A program made the translations under genes and the position numbers. The notes beneath the pieces were generated by a model. The model was not told the origin of the DNA and did no database searches. It saw only the letters and a list, made by a program, of their open reading frames with translations. Positions 1 to 10,032 of a stretch of 64,000 nt of DNA are shown piece after piece. The DNA is from Billgrantia azerbaijanica (GTDB taxonomy: Bacteria; Pseudomonadota; Gammaproteobacteria; Pseudomonadales; Halomonadaceae). Location of the stretch: the NCBI GenBank assembly GCA_004551485.1, contig SBLD01000008.1, positions 113,825 to 177,824 on the forward strand, in the 5' to 3' direction. Positions within the stretch are counted from its first letter, which is position 1; the number at the start of each line of letters is the position of its first letter.

Positions 1-194
1 TCACCCTCCTCGGCCAGCACCTCGGAGAGGGTGCCGGCCTCCGGCGCCACCACCTCGAGCACCACCTTGTCGGTCTCGATCTCGACGATCAGTTCGTCGC
101 GCTCGACACTGTCTCCGGGTTGCTTGTGCCAGGCCGCCACGGTGCCTTCGGCAACGGATTCCGGAAAGGTGGGCGCTTTGATGTCGGTAGCCAT
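1..194 (-). CDS. sucB: Dihydrolipoamide succinyltransferase (E2o), N-terminal part, cut by window edge
   Basis: Only the first 64 codons lie in the window; the gene runs off the left edge. The visible part is a complete-looking lipoyl domain with the E-T-D-K-V motif, in which Lys43 is the expected lipoylation site. E2 of the 2-oxoglutarate dehydrogenase complex moves the succinyl group from E1 to CoA. The start ATG at 194 follows the sucA stop by 42 nt on the same strand, which is the usual sucA-sucB order. A lipoyl domain alone could belong to another acyltransferase, but its position behind sucA makes sucB by far the best reading. Confidence 0.95.
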   Translation of the reverse strand, partial: MATDIKAPTFPESVAEGTVAAWHKQPGDSVERDELIVEIETDKVVLEVVAPEAGTLSEVLAEEG

Positions 195-236
195 GTCGTT
201 TCCCTTGTGTAATCTCTCTCGTCCCGGTGAAAGGCC

Positions 237-3068
237 TCAGACGGTGAAGGCGTCTTCCACCAGCTGTCGCTGCTGTTCGATGTGCACGGACATGTAGCCG
301 CAGGCCGGAGCCGCGGAGGCGGGACGGCCGGCGAACTTGAGCTCGCGCCCCAGCCCCTCCTTGAGCAGGTCGGCCACGGCACGCATGTGGTGCTGGCTGG
401 GGTACCAGGCCCCTTGGTTGAGCGGCTCTTCCTGGCACCACACCAGGCTCTCGAGGTTGGCGTACCCCTTGAGTGCCTCGAAGAGGTCCTCCTTGGGGAA
501 GGGGTAGAGCTGCTCGATGCGCACGATGGCGGTGTCGTCACGCTCGTTCTCCGCACGCCACGCCGCCAGTTCGTAGTACACCTTGCCGGCACACAGCACC
601 ACGCGCTTGACCTTCTCGGGTGCCAGGTTGCCCTGGTCGGGCAGCACCATCTGGAAGCTGCCGTTGGCCAGGTCGTCGAGGCTGGAGGTCGCATCCTTGT
701 GGCGCAGCAGGCTCTTCGGCGACATGACGATCAGCGGCTTGCGCAGCTTGCGGATCACCTGACGCCGCAGCAGGTGGTAGATCTGCGACGGCGTGGTGGG
801 CACGCACACCTGCATGTTGTGCTCGGCACACAGCTGCAGGAAGCGCTCGAGACGCGCCGAGGAGTGCTCGGGGCCCTGCCCTTCGTAGCCGTGGGGCAGC
901 AGCATGGTCAGGCCACACAGGCGCTCCCACTTGGTCTCGCCGGAGGAGATGAACTGGTCGACCACCACCTGGGCGCCGTTGAAGAAGTCGCCGAACTGCG
1001 CCTCCCAGATCACCAGGTCGTTGGGCGCCGTGGTGGCGTAGCCGTACTCGAACGCCAGCACGGCCTCCTCGGAGAGGAAGGAGTCGTGGATGGTGAAGCG
1101 CGGCTGGCCGTCGGCCATGTGCTGCAGCGGCACGTAGGTGCTGCCGTCCTTCTGGTTGTGCACCACGGCATGACGGTGGGAGAAGGTGCCGCGCCCCACG
1201 TCCTGGCCGGTGATGCGCACCGGGTGCCCCTCGTCGAGCAGCGTGGCGTAGGCCAGCGTCTCGGCGAAGCCCCAGTTGAGGGCCATGCCGCCGGCCTGCA
1301 TCTTGCGGCGGTCCTCGTAGATCTTGGCCACCTGGCGCTGCACCTCGACACCGTCGGGGACCTCGCACATGCGCGCGGCCAGGCGCTGCAGGCGCTTCAT
1401 CTCCACCCGGGTATCGGCGTAGCCGCTCCACTCGTGGCCGAGATAGGGCGTCCAGTCGACGAACAGCGACTTGTTGGGCTCCTGCACCAGGGCGTTGGCC
1501 ACGTGGTTGCCGGCCGTGAGGTCCTCGCGATAGGTCTCGACCATCGCCTTGGCCTCTTCCTCGCTGATCACCCCCTGATCGACCAGGCGCTGGGCGTAGA
1601 GGCTGCGCGACGAGGGATGCTGCTTGATCTTGCCGTACATCATCGGCTGGGTGCCGGAGGGCTCGTCGGCCTCGTTGTGGCCGCGGCGGCGATAGCACAC
1701 CAGGTCGATGACCACGTCCTTGTTGAACTGCTGGCGGTAGTCGAGCGCCACCTGGGTGGCATGCAGCACCGCGTCGGGGTCGTCGCCGTTGACGTGGAAG
1801 ATCGGCGCCTGGACCATCTTGGCGATGTCGGTGCAGTACTCCGTGGAGCGGGTATCCAGCGGATTGGAGGTGGTGAAGCCGACCTGGTTGTTGATGACGA
1901 TGTGCACCGTGCCACCGGTCTTGTAGGCGCGGGTCTGGGACATCTGGAAGGTCTCCATGACCACGCCCTGACCGGCAAAGGCGGCGTCGCCGTGCACGCT
2001 GATCGGCAGCACCTTGGTGCCGTCGCGATCCTCGCGGCGATCCTGGCGGGCACGCACCGAGCCCGCCACCACCGGCGCGACGATCTCCAGGTGCGAGGGG
2101 TTGAAGGCCAGCGCCAGGTGCACCTCGCCGCCCGGGGTCATGACGTTGGAGCTGAAGCCCTGGTGGTACTTCACGTCGCCCGAACCGCGCTCGACGAGCT
2201 TCTTGCCGTCGAACTCGTCGATCAGCTCCGAGGGGTTCTTGCCGAGGATGTTGACCAGCAGGTTGAGGCGGCCGCGGTGGGCCATGCCGATGACCACCTC
2301 CTTGGTGCCGTAGCCGCCGGCACGCTGGATCAGCTCGTCCATCATCGGGATGAAGGACTCGCCGCCTTCCAGGCCGAAGCGCTTGGTGCCCGGGTACTTG
2401 GAGGCCAGGTAGTTCTCCAGGCCCTCCGCGGCGGTGAGACGCTCCAGCAGGTGCTTGCGCACCTCGTCGCTGTACTTGGGCGCCGAACGCACCGACTCGA
2501 AGCGCTGCTGCAGCCAGCGTTTCTCCTCGGTGTCGACGATGTGCATGATCTCGCAGCCGATGGAGCGGCAGTAGGTCTGCTCCAGCGCCGCGACGATCTC
2601 GCGCAGCGGCGCCTTGTCCATGCCCAGGAAGAACGAGCCGGTCTGGAATTCGACGTCCAGGTCGGCCTTGGTGAGCTGGTGGAAGGAGAGGTCGAGGTCG
2701 GGAACGGGTGCCTGGCTGCGCAGGCCAAGGGGATCGATGTTGGCCTTCTGGTGGCCCCGGAAGCGGTAGGCGTTGATCAGCTGAAGGACCTTGACCTGCT
2801 TGCGGTTCTCGTCGCTGTCGGCGGCGGCCGCCTGGGGCGTGCGCCGGGCCCGGGCCAACTGGTGGAACTGATCGCGGATCGGGCTCAGTGGAATGTCGTG
2901 TGAGGCGCCGCCATCGGGGCTCGGCAGCTGATCGAAGTAGGTTCGCCACTCGTCGGGGACGGAACCGGGGTCGGCGAGGTATTGCTCGTAGAGGGCTTCC
3001 ACATAGTGAACGTTGCTGCCGCTCACGTGGGAGCTGCTCCACATCAACTCCATTATGCCTTGTTGCAT
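237..3068 (-). CDS. sucA: 2-oxoglutarate dehydrogenase E1 component
   Basis: A 943-residue thiamine-diphosphate enzyme that decarboxylates 2-oxoglutarate in the TCA cycle and passes the succinyl group to SucB; the length fits the enterobacterial enzyme (about 930). Seen in the protein are the N-terminal E2-binding stretch (SSSHVSGSN..YVEALYEQYL), GMAHRGRLNLLVN in the first ThDP region, HGDAAFAGQG and INNQVGFTT. The frame is open to a GTG at 3086, but ATG 3068 has an AGGG element at good spacing; ATG 3053 (MELMW) is another possibility. It lies after sdhB and before sucB on the same strand, separated from sdhB by about 250 nt holding two hairpins. Confidence 0.97.
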   Translation of the reverse strand: MQQGIMELMWSSSHVSGSNVHYVEALYEQYLADPGSVPDEWRTYFDQLPSPDGGASHDIPLSPIRDQFHQLARARRTPQAAAADSDENRKQVKVLQLINAYRFRGHQKANIDPLGLRSQAPVPDLDLSFHQLTKADLDVEFQTGSFFLGMDKAPLREIVAALEQTYCRSIGCEIMHIVDTEEKRWLQQRFESVRSAPKYSDEVRKHLLERLTAAEGLENYLASKYPGTKRFGLEGGESFIPMMDELIQRAGGYGTKEVVIGMAHRGRLNLLVNILGKNPSELIDEFDGKKLVERGSGDVKYHQGFSSNVMTPGGEVHLALAFNPSHLEIVAPVVAGSVRARQDRREDRDGTKVLPISVHGDAAFAGQGVVMETFQMSQTRAYKTGGTVHIVINNQVGFTTSNPLDTRSTEYCTDIAKMVQAPIFHVNGDDPDAVLHATQVALDYRQQFNKDVVIDLVCYRRRGHNEADEPSGTQPMMYGKIKQHPSSRSLYAQRLVDQGVISEEEAKAMVETYREDLTAGNHVANALVQEPNKSLFVDWTPYLGHEWSGYADTRVEMKRLQRLAARMCEVPDGVEVQRQVAKIYEDRRKMQAGGMALNWGFAETLAYATLLDEGHPVRITGQDVGRGTFSHRHAVVHNQKDGSTYVPLQHMADGQPRFTIHDSFLSEEAVLAFEYGYATTAPNDLVIWEAQFGDFFNGAQVVVDQFISSGETKWERLCGLTMLLPHGYEGQGPEHSSARLERFLQLCAEHNMQVCVPTTPSQIYHLLRRQVIRKLRKPLIVMSPKSLLRHKDATSSLDDLANGSFQMVLPDQGNLAPEKVKRVVLCAGKVYYELAAWRAENERDDTAIVRIEQLYPFPKEDLFEALKGYANLESLVWCQEEPLNQGAWYPSQHHMRAVADLLKEGLGRELKFAGRPASAAPACGYMSVHIEQQRQLVEDAFTV

Positions 3069-3208
3069 CTCTCGGTCACCCTGCACTGATGGGGTGTAGT
3101 CGGCGCCGTCACGGCCCAGCCGCGGCGGCCTGGGTGGTGCCCTGCCGGTGGGGCGTCTTCATCGCCGGCGTCTCGAGCCGTAGGGCCGAAACCATGAATC
3201 TGCATGGT

Positions 3209-3281
3209 CGAGAGCCGGTACCCAGGGCACCGGCTCTCGTCCTACTGCTCGCCTGCCGGCCGCGACACGGTGTCGCGGCCG
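3209..3281 (-). terminator. Two tandem hairpins between sdhB and sucA
   Basis: An 11-bp perfect stem (CGAGAGCCGGT at 3209-3219 with its complement at 3229-3239) lies next to a 12-bp perfect stem (CGGCCGCGACAC at 3257-3268 with its complement at 3270-3281, one-base centre). Neither is followed by a T-run on the minus strand. They look more like partial terminators, mRNA-processing or stability elements separating sdh from suc expression than strong intrinsic terminators. Confidence 0.5.
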
Positions 3282-3320
3282 AAAATCCGGTTGCCATGAT
3301 AGCAAGCCGGGCGCCACGAT

Positions 3321-4031
3321 TTAAGTGGCATTGGCGAGCAGCATCTCGCGGATCTTGCCGATCGCGCGGGTGGGGTTGAGCCCTTTGGGGCATACCGCCA
3401 CGCAGTTCATGATGCCGCGGCAGCGGAACACGCTGAACGGGTCCTCGAGCTCGGCCAGGCGCTCGCGGGTCGCCTTGTCGCGGGAGTCCGCCAGGAAGCG
3501 GTAGGACTGCAGCAGGCCGGCCGGGCCGACGAACTTGTCCGGGTTCCACCAGAACGACGGGCAGGAGGTGGAGCAGCAGGCGCACAGGATGCACTCGTAG
3601 AGGCCATCCAGCTTGTCGCGCTCCTCCGGTGACTGCAGGCGCTCGATGGCCGGCGCCGGCTCGTCGTTCTGCAGGTACGGCTGGATGCGCTCGTACTGCT
3701 GGTAGAACAGCCCCATGTCGACCACCAGGTCGCGAACGACCGGCAGGCCGGGCAGCGGACGCAGGGTCAGCTTGTTGTCCTTGACCACCTCGGAGAGCGA
3801 GGTGATGCAGGCCAGGCCGTTCTTGCCGTTCATGTTCATGCCATCGGAGCCGCACACGCCCTCGCGGCAGCTGCGACGGTAGGCCAGGGTGGTGTCCTCG
3901 GCCTTGAGCATTTCCAGGACGTTGAGGACCATGAGGTCACGACCCTGGGTGTCCACCTGATACTCCTGCATGTAGGGCGCGGAGTCGGTTTCCGGGTTGT
4001 AGCGGTAGATGGATACCTGAAGCATGGACAT
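3321..4031 (-). CDS. sdhB: Succinate dehydrogenase iron-sulfur subunit
   Basis: A 236-residue electron-transfer subunit of complex II. The N-terminal ferredoxin-like domain shows CREGVCGSDGMNMNGKNGLAC for the 2Fe-2S cluster. The C-terminal half has CILCACCSTSCPS and later CRGIMNCVAVCPKGLNP for the 4Fe-4S and 3Fe-4S clusters. ATG 4031 was chosen because GAGGGGAG precedes it at normal spacing; a longer in-frame start at 4046 would overlap the end of sdhA. The gap to sdhA is 11 nt, so both are translated from one message. Confidence 0.97.
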   Translation of the reverse strand: MSMLQVSIYRYNPETDSAPYMQEYQVDTQGRDLMVLNVLEMLKAEDTTLAYRRSCREGVCGSDGMNMNGKNGLACITSLSEVVKDNKLTLRPLPGLPVVRDLVVDMGLFYQQYERIQPYLQNDEPAPAIERLQSPEERDKLDGLYECILCACCSTSCPSFWWNPDKFVGPAGLLQSYRFLADSRDKATRERLAELEDPFSVFRCRGIMNCVAVCPKGLNPTRAIGKIREMLLANAT

Positions 4032-4042
4032 CGTGACTCCCC

Positions 4043-5815
4043 TCAATAGGTACGGACTTTCGGCTCGAAGGTATCGACGGTCTTCGGCTTGAAGTTCACG
4101 TCGCGCTTGCCGACTTTCTTCTCGGCCGGGAAGTACAGGGAGTGCTTCAGCCAGTTGACGTCATCGCGGTCCGGATAGTCGTAGCGGGAGTGAGCGCCAC
4201 GGCTCTCCTTGCGCTCCAGGGCGGCGATGGCGGTGGCTTCGGCCACTTCCATCAGGTTGTCGAGCTCGAGTGCTTCGACGCGCGCGGTGTTGAAGGCACC
4301 GGACTTGTCGGCCAGGTGGGCACTGGCGATCCGCTCGCGCAGCTCGGCCAGCTGTCCCACGCCCTTCTGCATGTTGTCCTCCTGGCGGAACACGCCGAAG
4401 GAGTTCTGCATGATGCCCTGCAGCTCGGCCTTGAGATCGGCCACGGACTCGCCGCCGGTGGACTCGTTCCAGCGGGTCATGCGCTTCATCGCCGCGTCGA
4501 CGTCGGACTCGGAGGCCTCGAGGTAGTCGATCCCCTCGTTGAGCGCGCCCTCGATGAACATGCCCGCCGCGCGACCGAACACCACCAGGTCGAGCAGCGA
4601 GTTGCCGCCCAGGCGGTTGGCACCGTGCACCGAGACGCAGGCCGCCTCGCCGCAGGCGAACAGGCCGTTGATGATGCGGTCATTGCCCTTGGCGTCGGGC
4701 ATGATCGCCTGGCCGTGCACGTTGGTGGGCACCCCGCCCATCATGTAGTGACAGGTCGGCACCACCGGGATCGGCGCATGCACCGGATCGACGTGGGCGA
4801 AGATCTTGGCGAGCTCGCTGATGCCCGGCAGGCGCTTGTTGAGCACCTCCTCGCCCAGGTGGTCGAGCTTGAGGAAGACGTGGTCGCCGTTCTCGCCGCA
4901 GCCGCGGCCCTCGAGGATCTCCATGACCATGGAGCGGGCGACCACGTCGCGACCGGCGAGGTCCTTGGCGTTGGGGGCATAACGCTCCATGAAGCGCTCG
5001 CCGTCCTTGTTGACCAGATAGCCACCCTCGCCGCGGCAGCCCTCGGTCACCAGCACGCCGGCACCATGGATACCGGTCGGGTGGAACTGCCACATCTCCA
5101 TGTCCTGCATGGGGAAGCCGGCGCGCAGCGCCATGCCGATGCCGTCGCCGGTGTTGATCAGGGCGTTGGTGGTGGAGGCGTAGATGCGCCCGGAGCCGCC
5201 GGTGGCGAGCACGGTGGCCTTGGACTTGACGTGCACCACTTCGCCGGTCTCGATGCACATGGCGATGCAGCCCACCACGTCACCGTTGGCGTTCTTCACC
5301 AGGTCGACCGCGAACCACTCGTTGAGGAAGGTGGTGTTGTTCTTCAGGTTGTTCTGATAGAGGGTGTGCAGCAGGGCGTGGCCGGTACGGTCGGCCGCCG
5401 CGCAGGTGCGCGCCGCCTGGCCACCCTCGCCAAACTGCTTGGACTGGCCGCCGAACGGGCGCTGGTAGATGCGGCCGTTGTCGAAACGCGAGAACGGCAG
5501 GCCCATGTGCTCGAGCTCGAAGACCGCCTTGGGGCCCTCGGAGCACATGTACTCCGCGGCGTCCTGGTCGGTGATGTAGTCACCGCCCTTGACGGTGTCG
5601 TACATGTGCCAGCGCCAGTCGTCGTTGGGGTCGGCGGAGGCGATGGCGCAGGTGATGCCGCCCTGGGCGGAGACCGTGTGGGAGCGGGTCGGGAAGACCT
5701 TGGAGAGCACGGCGGTCTTCTTGCCGGACTTGGCCAGTTCCAGCGCGGCACGCAGGCCGGCACCGCCACCGCCGATGATGATGGCGTCGAAAGACAGACT
5801 ACGCATATTGGACAT
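4043..5815 (-). CDS. sdhA: Succinate dehydrogenase flavoprotein subunit
   Basis: A 590-residue catalytic subunit that oxidises succinate to fumarate with covalently bound FAD. The N terminus has a GGGGAG dinucleotide-binding motif at residues 15-20. The sequence [13 protein letters not shown] places the FAD-linking histidine at about residue 46, where family members carry it. Later motifs include HPTGIHGAG and the substrate-binding [14 protein letters not shown]. It starts 3 nt after the sdhD stop and belongs to the sdhCDAB operon. Confidence 0.98.
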   Translation of the reverse strand: MSNMRSLSFDAIIIGGGGAGLRAALELAKSGKKTAVLSKVFPTRSHTVSAQGGITCAIASADPNDDWRWHMYDTVKGGDYITDQDAAEYMCSEGPKAVFELEHMGLPFSRFDNGRIYQRPFGGQSKQFGEGGQAARTCAAADRTGHALLHTLYQNNLKNNTTFLNEWFAVDLVKNANGDVVGCIAMCIETGEVVHVKSKATVLATGGSGRIYASTTNALINTGDGIGMALRAGFPMQDMEMWQFHPTGIHGAGVLVTEGCRGEGGYLVNKDGERFMERYAPNAKDLAGRDVVARSMVMEILEGRGCGENGDHVFLKLDHLGEEVLNKRLPGISELAKIFAHVDPVHAPIPVVPTCHYMMGGVPTNVHGQAIMPDAKGNDRIINGLFACGEAACVSVHGANRLGGNSLLDLVVFGRAAGMFIEGALNEGIDYLEASESDVDAAMKRMTRWNESTGGESVADLKAELQGIMQNSFGVFRQEDNMQKGVGQLAELRERIASAHLADKSGAFNTARVEALELDNLMEVAEATAIAALERKESRGAHSRYDYPDRDDVNWLKHSLYFPAEKKVGKRDVNFKPKTVDTFEPKVRTY

Positions 5816-5818
5816 CTA

Positions 5819-6166
5819 TCAGGCCCCCCACAGCACTTGAATACCCCAGACCAGGAACACGAAAATGGCCAGGATGATGACGATCTGGGTACCGACGCGC
5901 ACGCCGGTCGGTTTGATATAATCCGTGGTCACGGTCCACAGCCCGACCCAGGCATGAGCCGCGATGGAGATCAGCGACAGCAGCGTGAAGATACGCATCC
6001 AGGTCTGGGCGAAGAGCCCGCTCCAGGCGGCGTAGTCGAGCCCCGGGTTGAAGAGCAGATAGGCGACGATGAACAGCGTATAGAGGGCCAGGATCAGCGC
6101 CGAGACGCGCTGGATGAGCCAGTCGGAAAGGCCACTGCGACCCAGATTGGTGACGTTGGTTACCAT
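5819..6166 (-). CDS. sdhD: Succinate dehydrogenase membrane anchor subunit
   Basis: A 115-residue integral membrane protein with three hydrophobic segments (about residues 20-40, 58-80 and 91-112). It anchors SdhAB and helps form the quinone and haem b site. The WLIQRVSALILALYT and AHAWVGLWTVTTDYIKP stretches are typical of SdhD, including the histidine expected to ligate haem and the D-Y pair near the quinone. It overlaps the end of sdhC by 7 nt, which indicates translational coupling. Confidence 0.95.
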   Translation of the reverse strand: MVTNVTNLGRSGLSDWLIQRVSALILALYTLFIVAYLLFNPGLDYAAWSGLFAQTWMRIFTLLSLISIAAHAWVGLWTVTTDYIKPTGVRVGTQIVIILAIFVFLVWGIQVLWGA

Positions 6167-6549
6167 ACCCAGACTCCTGCCAGAATGATGAGGACGGCAC
6201 TCACCACCACGGTGATCTGCGCCTTCTTGACGCCCCCTTCGAGGGTCACGCCGATATCGATATCCATCAGCAGGTGCTTGATGCCTGCCACGAAATGGAA
6301 GGCCAGTGCCGACAGAAGTCCCCAGGCGATCAGCTTGGCCAGGAAGTTATGGGCCAGGGCATCGCTCACGGCGGCAAAACCGGCGGGAGAGGACAGGGAT
6401 TTGTCGAAGGCCCAGAAGGCGAAGATGAGACCGATGAAGAGGATGACGCCGGTAATGCGGTGGGCGATCGACGTCAAGGCGGGAAGTGGGAAGTGTATCG
6501 TGGTGAGGTCTAGGTTGACGGGTCGTTTGCTATTCACGGCTCTATACAC
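6160..6549 (-). CDS. sdhC: Succinate dehydrogenase cytochrome b556 subunit
   Basis: Read from the GTG at 6549 the protein has 129 residues and begins like other SdhC proteins (..SKRPVNLDLTTIHFPLPALTSIAHRITG). An AAGAGAG ribosome-binding element lies just upstream. The frame stays open to an ATG at 6648, but that extension has no SdhC character. Three membrane segments are visible, with the conserved S-I-x-H-R-I-T-G motif in front of the first and a haem-ligand histidine in the second (ALAFHFVAGIKHLLMD). First gene of sdhCDAB. Confidence 0.93.
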   Translation of the reverse strand: MYRAVNSKRPVNLDLTTIHFPLPALTSIAHRITGVILFIGLIFAFWAFDKSLSSPAGFAAVSDALAHNFLAKLIAWGLLSALAFHFVAGIKHLLMDIDIGVTLEGGVKKAQITVVVSAVLIILAGVWVW

Positions 6550-7028
6550 ACTCTCTTGGCTCGCTTCGGTGACAGCCCCCGGCAGGCAGACCGGGTGGAA
6601 GCAAGCGGTGGTTTGAGGTAGGGGGCTCGCCGCTGCCGAGACGGGCATGACAACGAGTACCTGCCAGTCGCGCGGTGAGGATTATAGGGACATGAACCCC
6701 CACTGACAAATGAACCGCCGGCGGACTCGACCATGGTGCAAGCCCGTCGCCAAGGCGTTCGTTCACCGTTGATCGGCGAAGCACGCGCGAGCCGCATGGC
6801 GCCGCGCCGCCCATGGTGCAAGGCATCATTTTTTATACATAAATCTATACAGGATAATGTAAATTGTACAGCTTCGCGGGCACCATGGGCTAATTGACAA
6901 TCCCGGGAACGCTTCTATAGTGGGCGAACCTTTTTCGCGGGCCGAGTTGTTGACGACCCGAGCTGTTGGAAACACCGTTTGCGAAATAATGACTTAACGA
7001 TTCCATTCGACTTCGAGAGGAGGCCAGC
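6550..7028. promoter_or_regulatory. Divergent control region between sdhC and gltA
   Basis: No gene is visible in these 479 nt. The right part carries the gltA promoter listed separately. An AT-rich patch at about 6831-6870, the lowest-GC part of the gap, is the likely place for the sdh promoter on the minus strand; I see TTTACA-like and TATAGA-like hexamers there but no pair with convincing spacing. The sdh leader would then be about 280 nt long. Confidence 0.5.
6894..6921 (+). promoter_or_regulatory. Sigma-70 promoter of gltA
   Basis: TTGACA at 6894-6899 and TATAGT at 6916-6921 are separated by 16 nt and point at gltA, with the start codon about 107 nt downstream of the -10. This is the best -35/-10 pair seen in the window. 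Confidence 0.75.
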
Positions 7029-8312
<1,284 letters not shown>

Positions 8313-8348
8313 TGCCGGCAGGCAGCGGCCTCGCCGCAGCGCACGCAG

Positions 8349-8373
8349 AAAGCCGCCTCCGGGCGGCTTTTCT
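8349..8373 (+). terminator. Intrinsic terminator of gltA
   Basis: A 9-bp stem (AAAGCCGCC at 8349-8357 with GGCGGCTTT at 8362-8370), a TCCG loop and a T-rich tail, 36 nt after the gltA stop. Confidence 0.85.
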
Positions 8374-8427
8374 CGTTTCGGGGCGCTCCCGACGGACGCC
8401 ACCTGTAAAGAAGAGAAGGAGTCATCG

Positions 8428-9318
8428 ATGAGTCAGGAGATTACCACCGTCGCCTTCATCGGCCTGGGCGTGATGGGCTACCCCATGGCTGGGCACCTGG
8501 CCCGGGCCGGCCTCGCCGTGCGTGTCTACAACCGCACCGCGGCCCGCGCCGAGGCCTGGGTGAGAGACTACGGCGGCAGCCACCACCCCACCCCCCGCGA
8601 CGCCGCCGCAGGCGCCGACCTGGTCCTCGTCTGCGTGGGCAACGATGACGACGTGCGCCAGGTCACCACCGGCACGGACGGCGCGCTCTCCGGCATGACC
8701 GAGGGCAGCCTGCTGGTGGACCACACCACCGCCTCCGCCGACCTGGCCGAAGAGCTCGATGCCGCCTGCCGGCAAGGCGGCATCGGCTTCCTGGACGCCC
8801 CGGTCTCGGGCGGCCAGCAGGGGGCGGAGAACGGCGCGCTGACCATCATGTGCGGCGGCGCCGAGGCCGACTTTGCGCGCGCCGAGCCGGTGCTCGGCCA
8901 CTACGGCCGCGCCGTGACCCTGATGGGCGCCGCCGGCAGCGGCCAGCTCACCAAGATGGTCAACCAGATCTGCATCGCCGGCCTGGTCCAGGGGCTCGCC
9001 GAGGGGCTGCACTTCGCCGAGCAGGCTGGCCTCGACCAGCAGCGCGTCGTCGACGTGATTGCCCAGGGAGCCGCCGGCTCCTGGCAGATGGAGAACCGCC
9101 ACAAGACCATGATCAACGATGAGTACGAGCACGGCTTCGCGGTGAACTGGATGCGCAAGGACCTGGGCATCTGCCTCGAGCAGGCGCGCCGCCTGCAGGC
9201 GCGCCTGCCGGTCACCGCCCTGGTGGACCAGTTCTACGCCGACGTCCAGGTGATGGGCGGCGGCCGCTGGGATACCTCCTCGCTGCTGCGTCGCCTGCGC
9301 GCCCTGGGGCATCGCTGA
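8428..9318 (+). CDS. NAD(P)-dependent beta-hydroxyacid dehydrogenase (3-hydroxyisobutyrate dehydrogenase family)
   Basis: 296 residues with the full architecture of the 3-hydroxyisobutyrate/tartronate-semialdehyde reductase family. An N-terminal Rossmann fold carries FIGLGVMGYPMAGHL at about residues 10-24. The substrate loop DAPVSGGQQGAENGALTIM and the catalytic-lysine motif GSGQLTKMVNQ follow, then an all-helical C-terminal domain. The family reduces or oxidises short beta-hydroxyacids; the exact substrate cannot be told. A GAAGGAG site precedes the ATG. It stands alone between the gltA terminator and a long non-coding stretch. Confidence 0.85.
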   Translation: MSQEITTVAFIGLGVMGYPMAGHLARAGLAVRVYNRTAARAEAWVRDYGGSHHPTPRDAAAGADLVLVCVGNDDDVRQVTTGTDGALSGMTEGSLLVDHTTASADLAEELDAACRQGGIGFLDAPVSGGQQGAENGALTIMCGGAEADFARAEPVLGHYGRAVTLMGAAGSGQLTKMVNQICIAGLVQGLAEGLHFAEQAGLDQQRVVDVIAQGAAGSWQMENRHKTMINDEYEHGFAVNWMRKDLGICLEQARRLQARLPVTALVDQFYADVQVMGGGRWDTSSLLRRLRALGHR

Positions 9319-9600
9319 GCCAATGAGCGCCGTCGATCCACGGCGGCGCCCACCCTTATTCCGGGACAAGGTTTCGAGTACCAGAAGCCTCATCCACGTT
9401 CTTGACAAAAGTCACACTCCAGGCATTACCCACGATCCCTCAAACAGCACGGAGCGTTTTCCACACATTCTGTGGATAACCCTGTTCACAACCCCTCGAA
9501 AAGGTCGCGAAATCGCCATGGGGAGCGGCCTGTCCTTAGATTGATCACTTTTTGATCAAAAATAACCCATTGAATAATAAGGGTTTTATAGGAAAGCCCG
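9319..9600. other. Non-coding region with DnaA boxes, GATC sites and an AT-rich tract (origin-like)
   Basis: A perfect DnaA box in reverse (TGTGGATAA, 9471-9479) lies 5 nt from a one-mismatch forward box (TTTTCCACA, 9457-9465). A two-mismatch box (TCATCCACG) is at 9390-9398. GATC sites occur at 9335, 9434, 9543 and 9554. A markedly AT-rich tract follows at 9536-9590 and includes GATCACTTTTTGATC. A CCCACGATCCC string at 9429-9439 resembles the edge of enterobacterial oriC. No gene is visible. dnaA, rpmH and mnmG are not in the window, so this may be an origin, a DnaA-titration site or chance. Confidence 0.35.
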
Positions 9601-9749
9601 GCAAGACGCCGGGTTATGCCACCACCGTCAATGAACGGCGGGGGATACGCGGCGGGGGTGGACAAGTCAAGCTCGAGGCACCGTCGAAACGGCACTTCAA
9701 TGACGTTTTCACGGAAGGAAGCCATCACCGACACGGCGGACGGCGGCAA

Positions 9750-9773
9750 CAAAAAAAGACGCCTTGGGCGTCT
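9750..9773 (-). terminator. Terminator of the tRNA transcript
   Basis: On the minus strand a 7-bp stem (AGACGCC / GGCGTCT, 9757-9773, 3-nt loop) is followed by a seven-T run (9750-9756), 37 nt past the end of tRNA-Glu. Confidence 0.85.
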
Positions 9774-9809
9774 CGAGGTCACGGCAGGCGACTGCCGGAG
9801 AAAGAAGGA

Positions 9810-9885
9810 TGGCGTCCCATAGGGGGTTCGAACCCCTGTTCCCGCCGTGAAAGGGCGGTGTCCTGGACCACTAGACGAATGGGAC
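9810..9885 (-). tRNA. tRNA-Glu (anticodon TTC)
   Basis: A 76-nt cloverleaf with CCA encoded. The 5' acceptor strand GTCCCAT pairs with the 3' ATGGGAC. The anticodon arm has CCGCCCTTTCACGGCGG with anticodon TTC, and the T-loop TTCGAAC is in place. It is very close to the E. coli tRNA-Glu. It follows tRNA-Ala on the same transcript and lies just downstream of gltX, the gene for its own synthetase. Confidence 0.97.
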
Positions 9886-9900
9886 GCAATGCTTCGCGGG

Positions 9901-9976
9901 TGGTGGAGCCTAGCGGGATCGAACCGCTGACCTCGACACTGCCAGTGTCGCGCTCTCCCAGCTGAGCTAAGGCCCC
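9901..9976 (-). tRNA. tRNA-Ala (anticodon GGC)
   Basis: A 76-nt cloverleaf with CCA encoded. The acceptor begins GGGGCC and the 3' side is GGCTCC with discriminator A. The anticodon loop CTGGCAG gives anticodon GGC, reading GCC. The D-arm AGCTCAGCTGGGAGAGC and the T-loop GGTTCGATCC are canonical. It is first in a two-tRNA unit with tRNA-Glu, 15 nt apart. Confidence 0.97.
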
Positions 9977-10032
9977 GTTCTCGCGAAGACGGGGCGTATC
10001 TTACTGATTCGCCCCGCCTCGGTCAAGCCTTT

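Noticed and set aside
282-2903. An 873-codon open frame antisense to sucA
   Set aside because: It mirrors the codon structure of sucA, is His/Val/Leu/Gly-rich and low-complexity as expected for the complement of a GC-rich gene, and has no recognisable domain.
6550-6648. N-terminal extension of SdhC to the upstream ATG
   Set aside because: The extra 33 residues have no SdhC similarity and no membrane or signal character; the GTG with a ribosome-binding element gives the usual N terminus.
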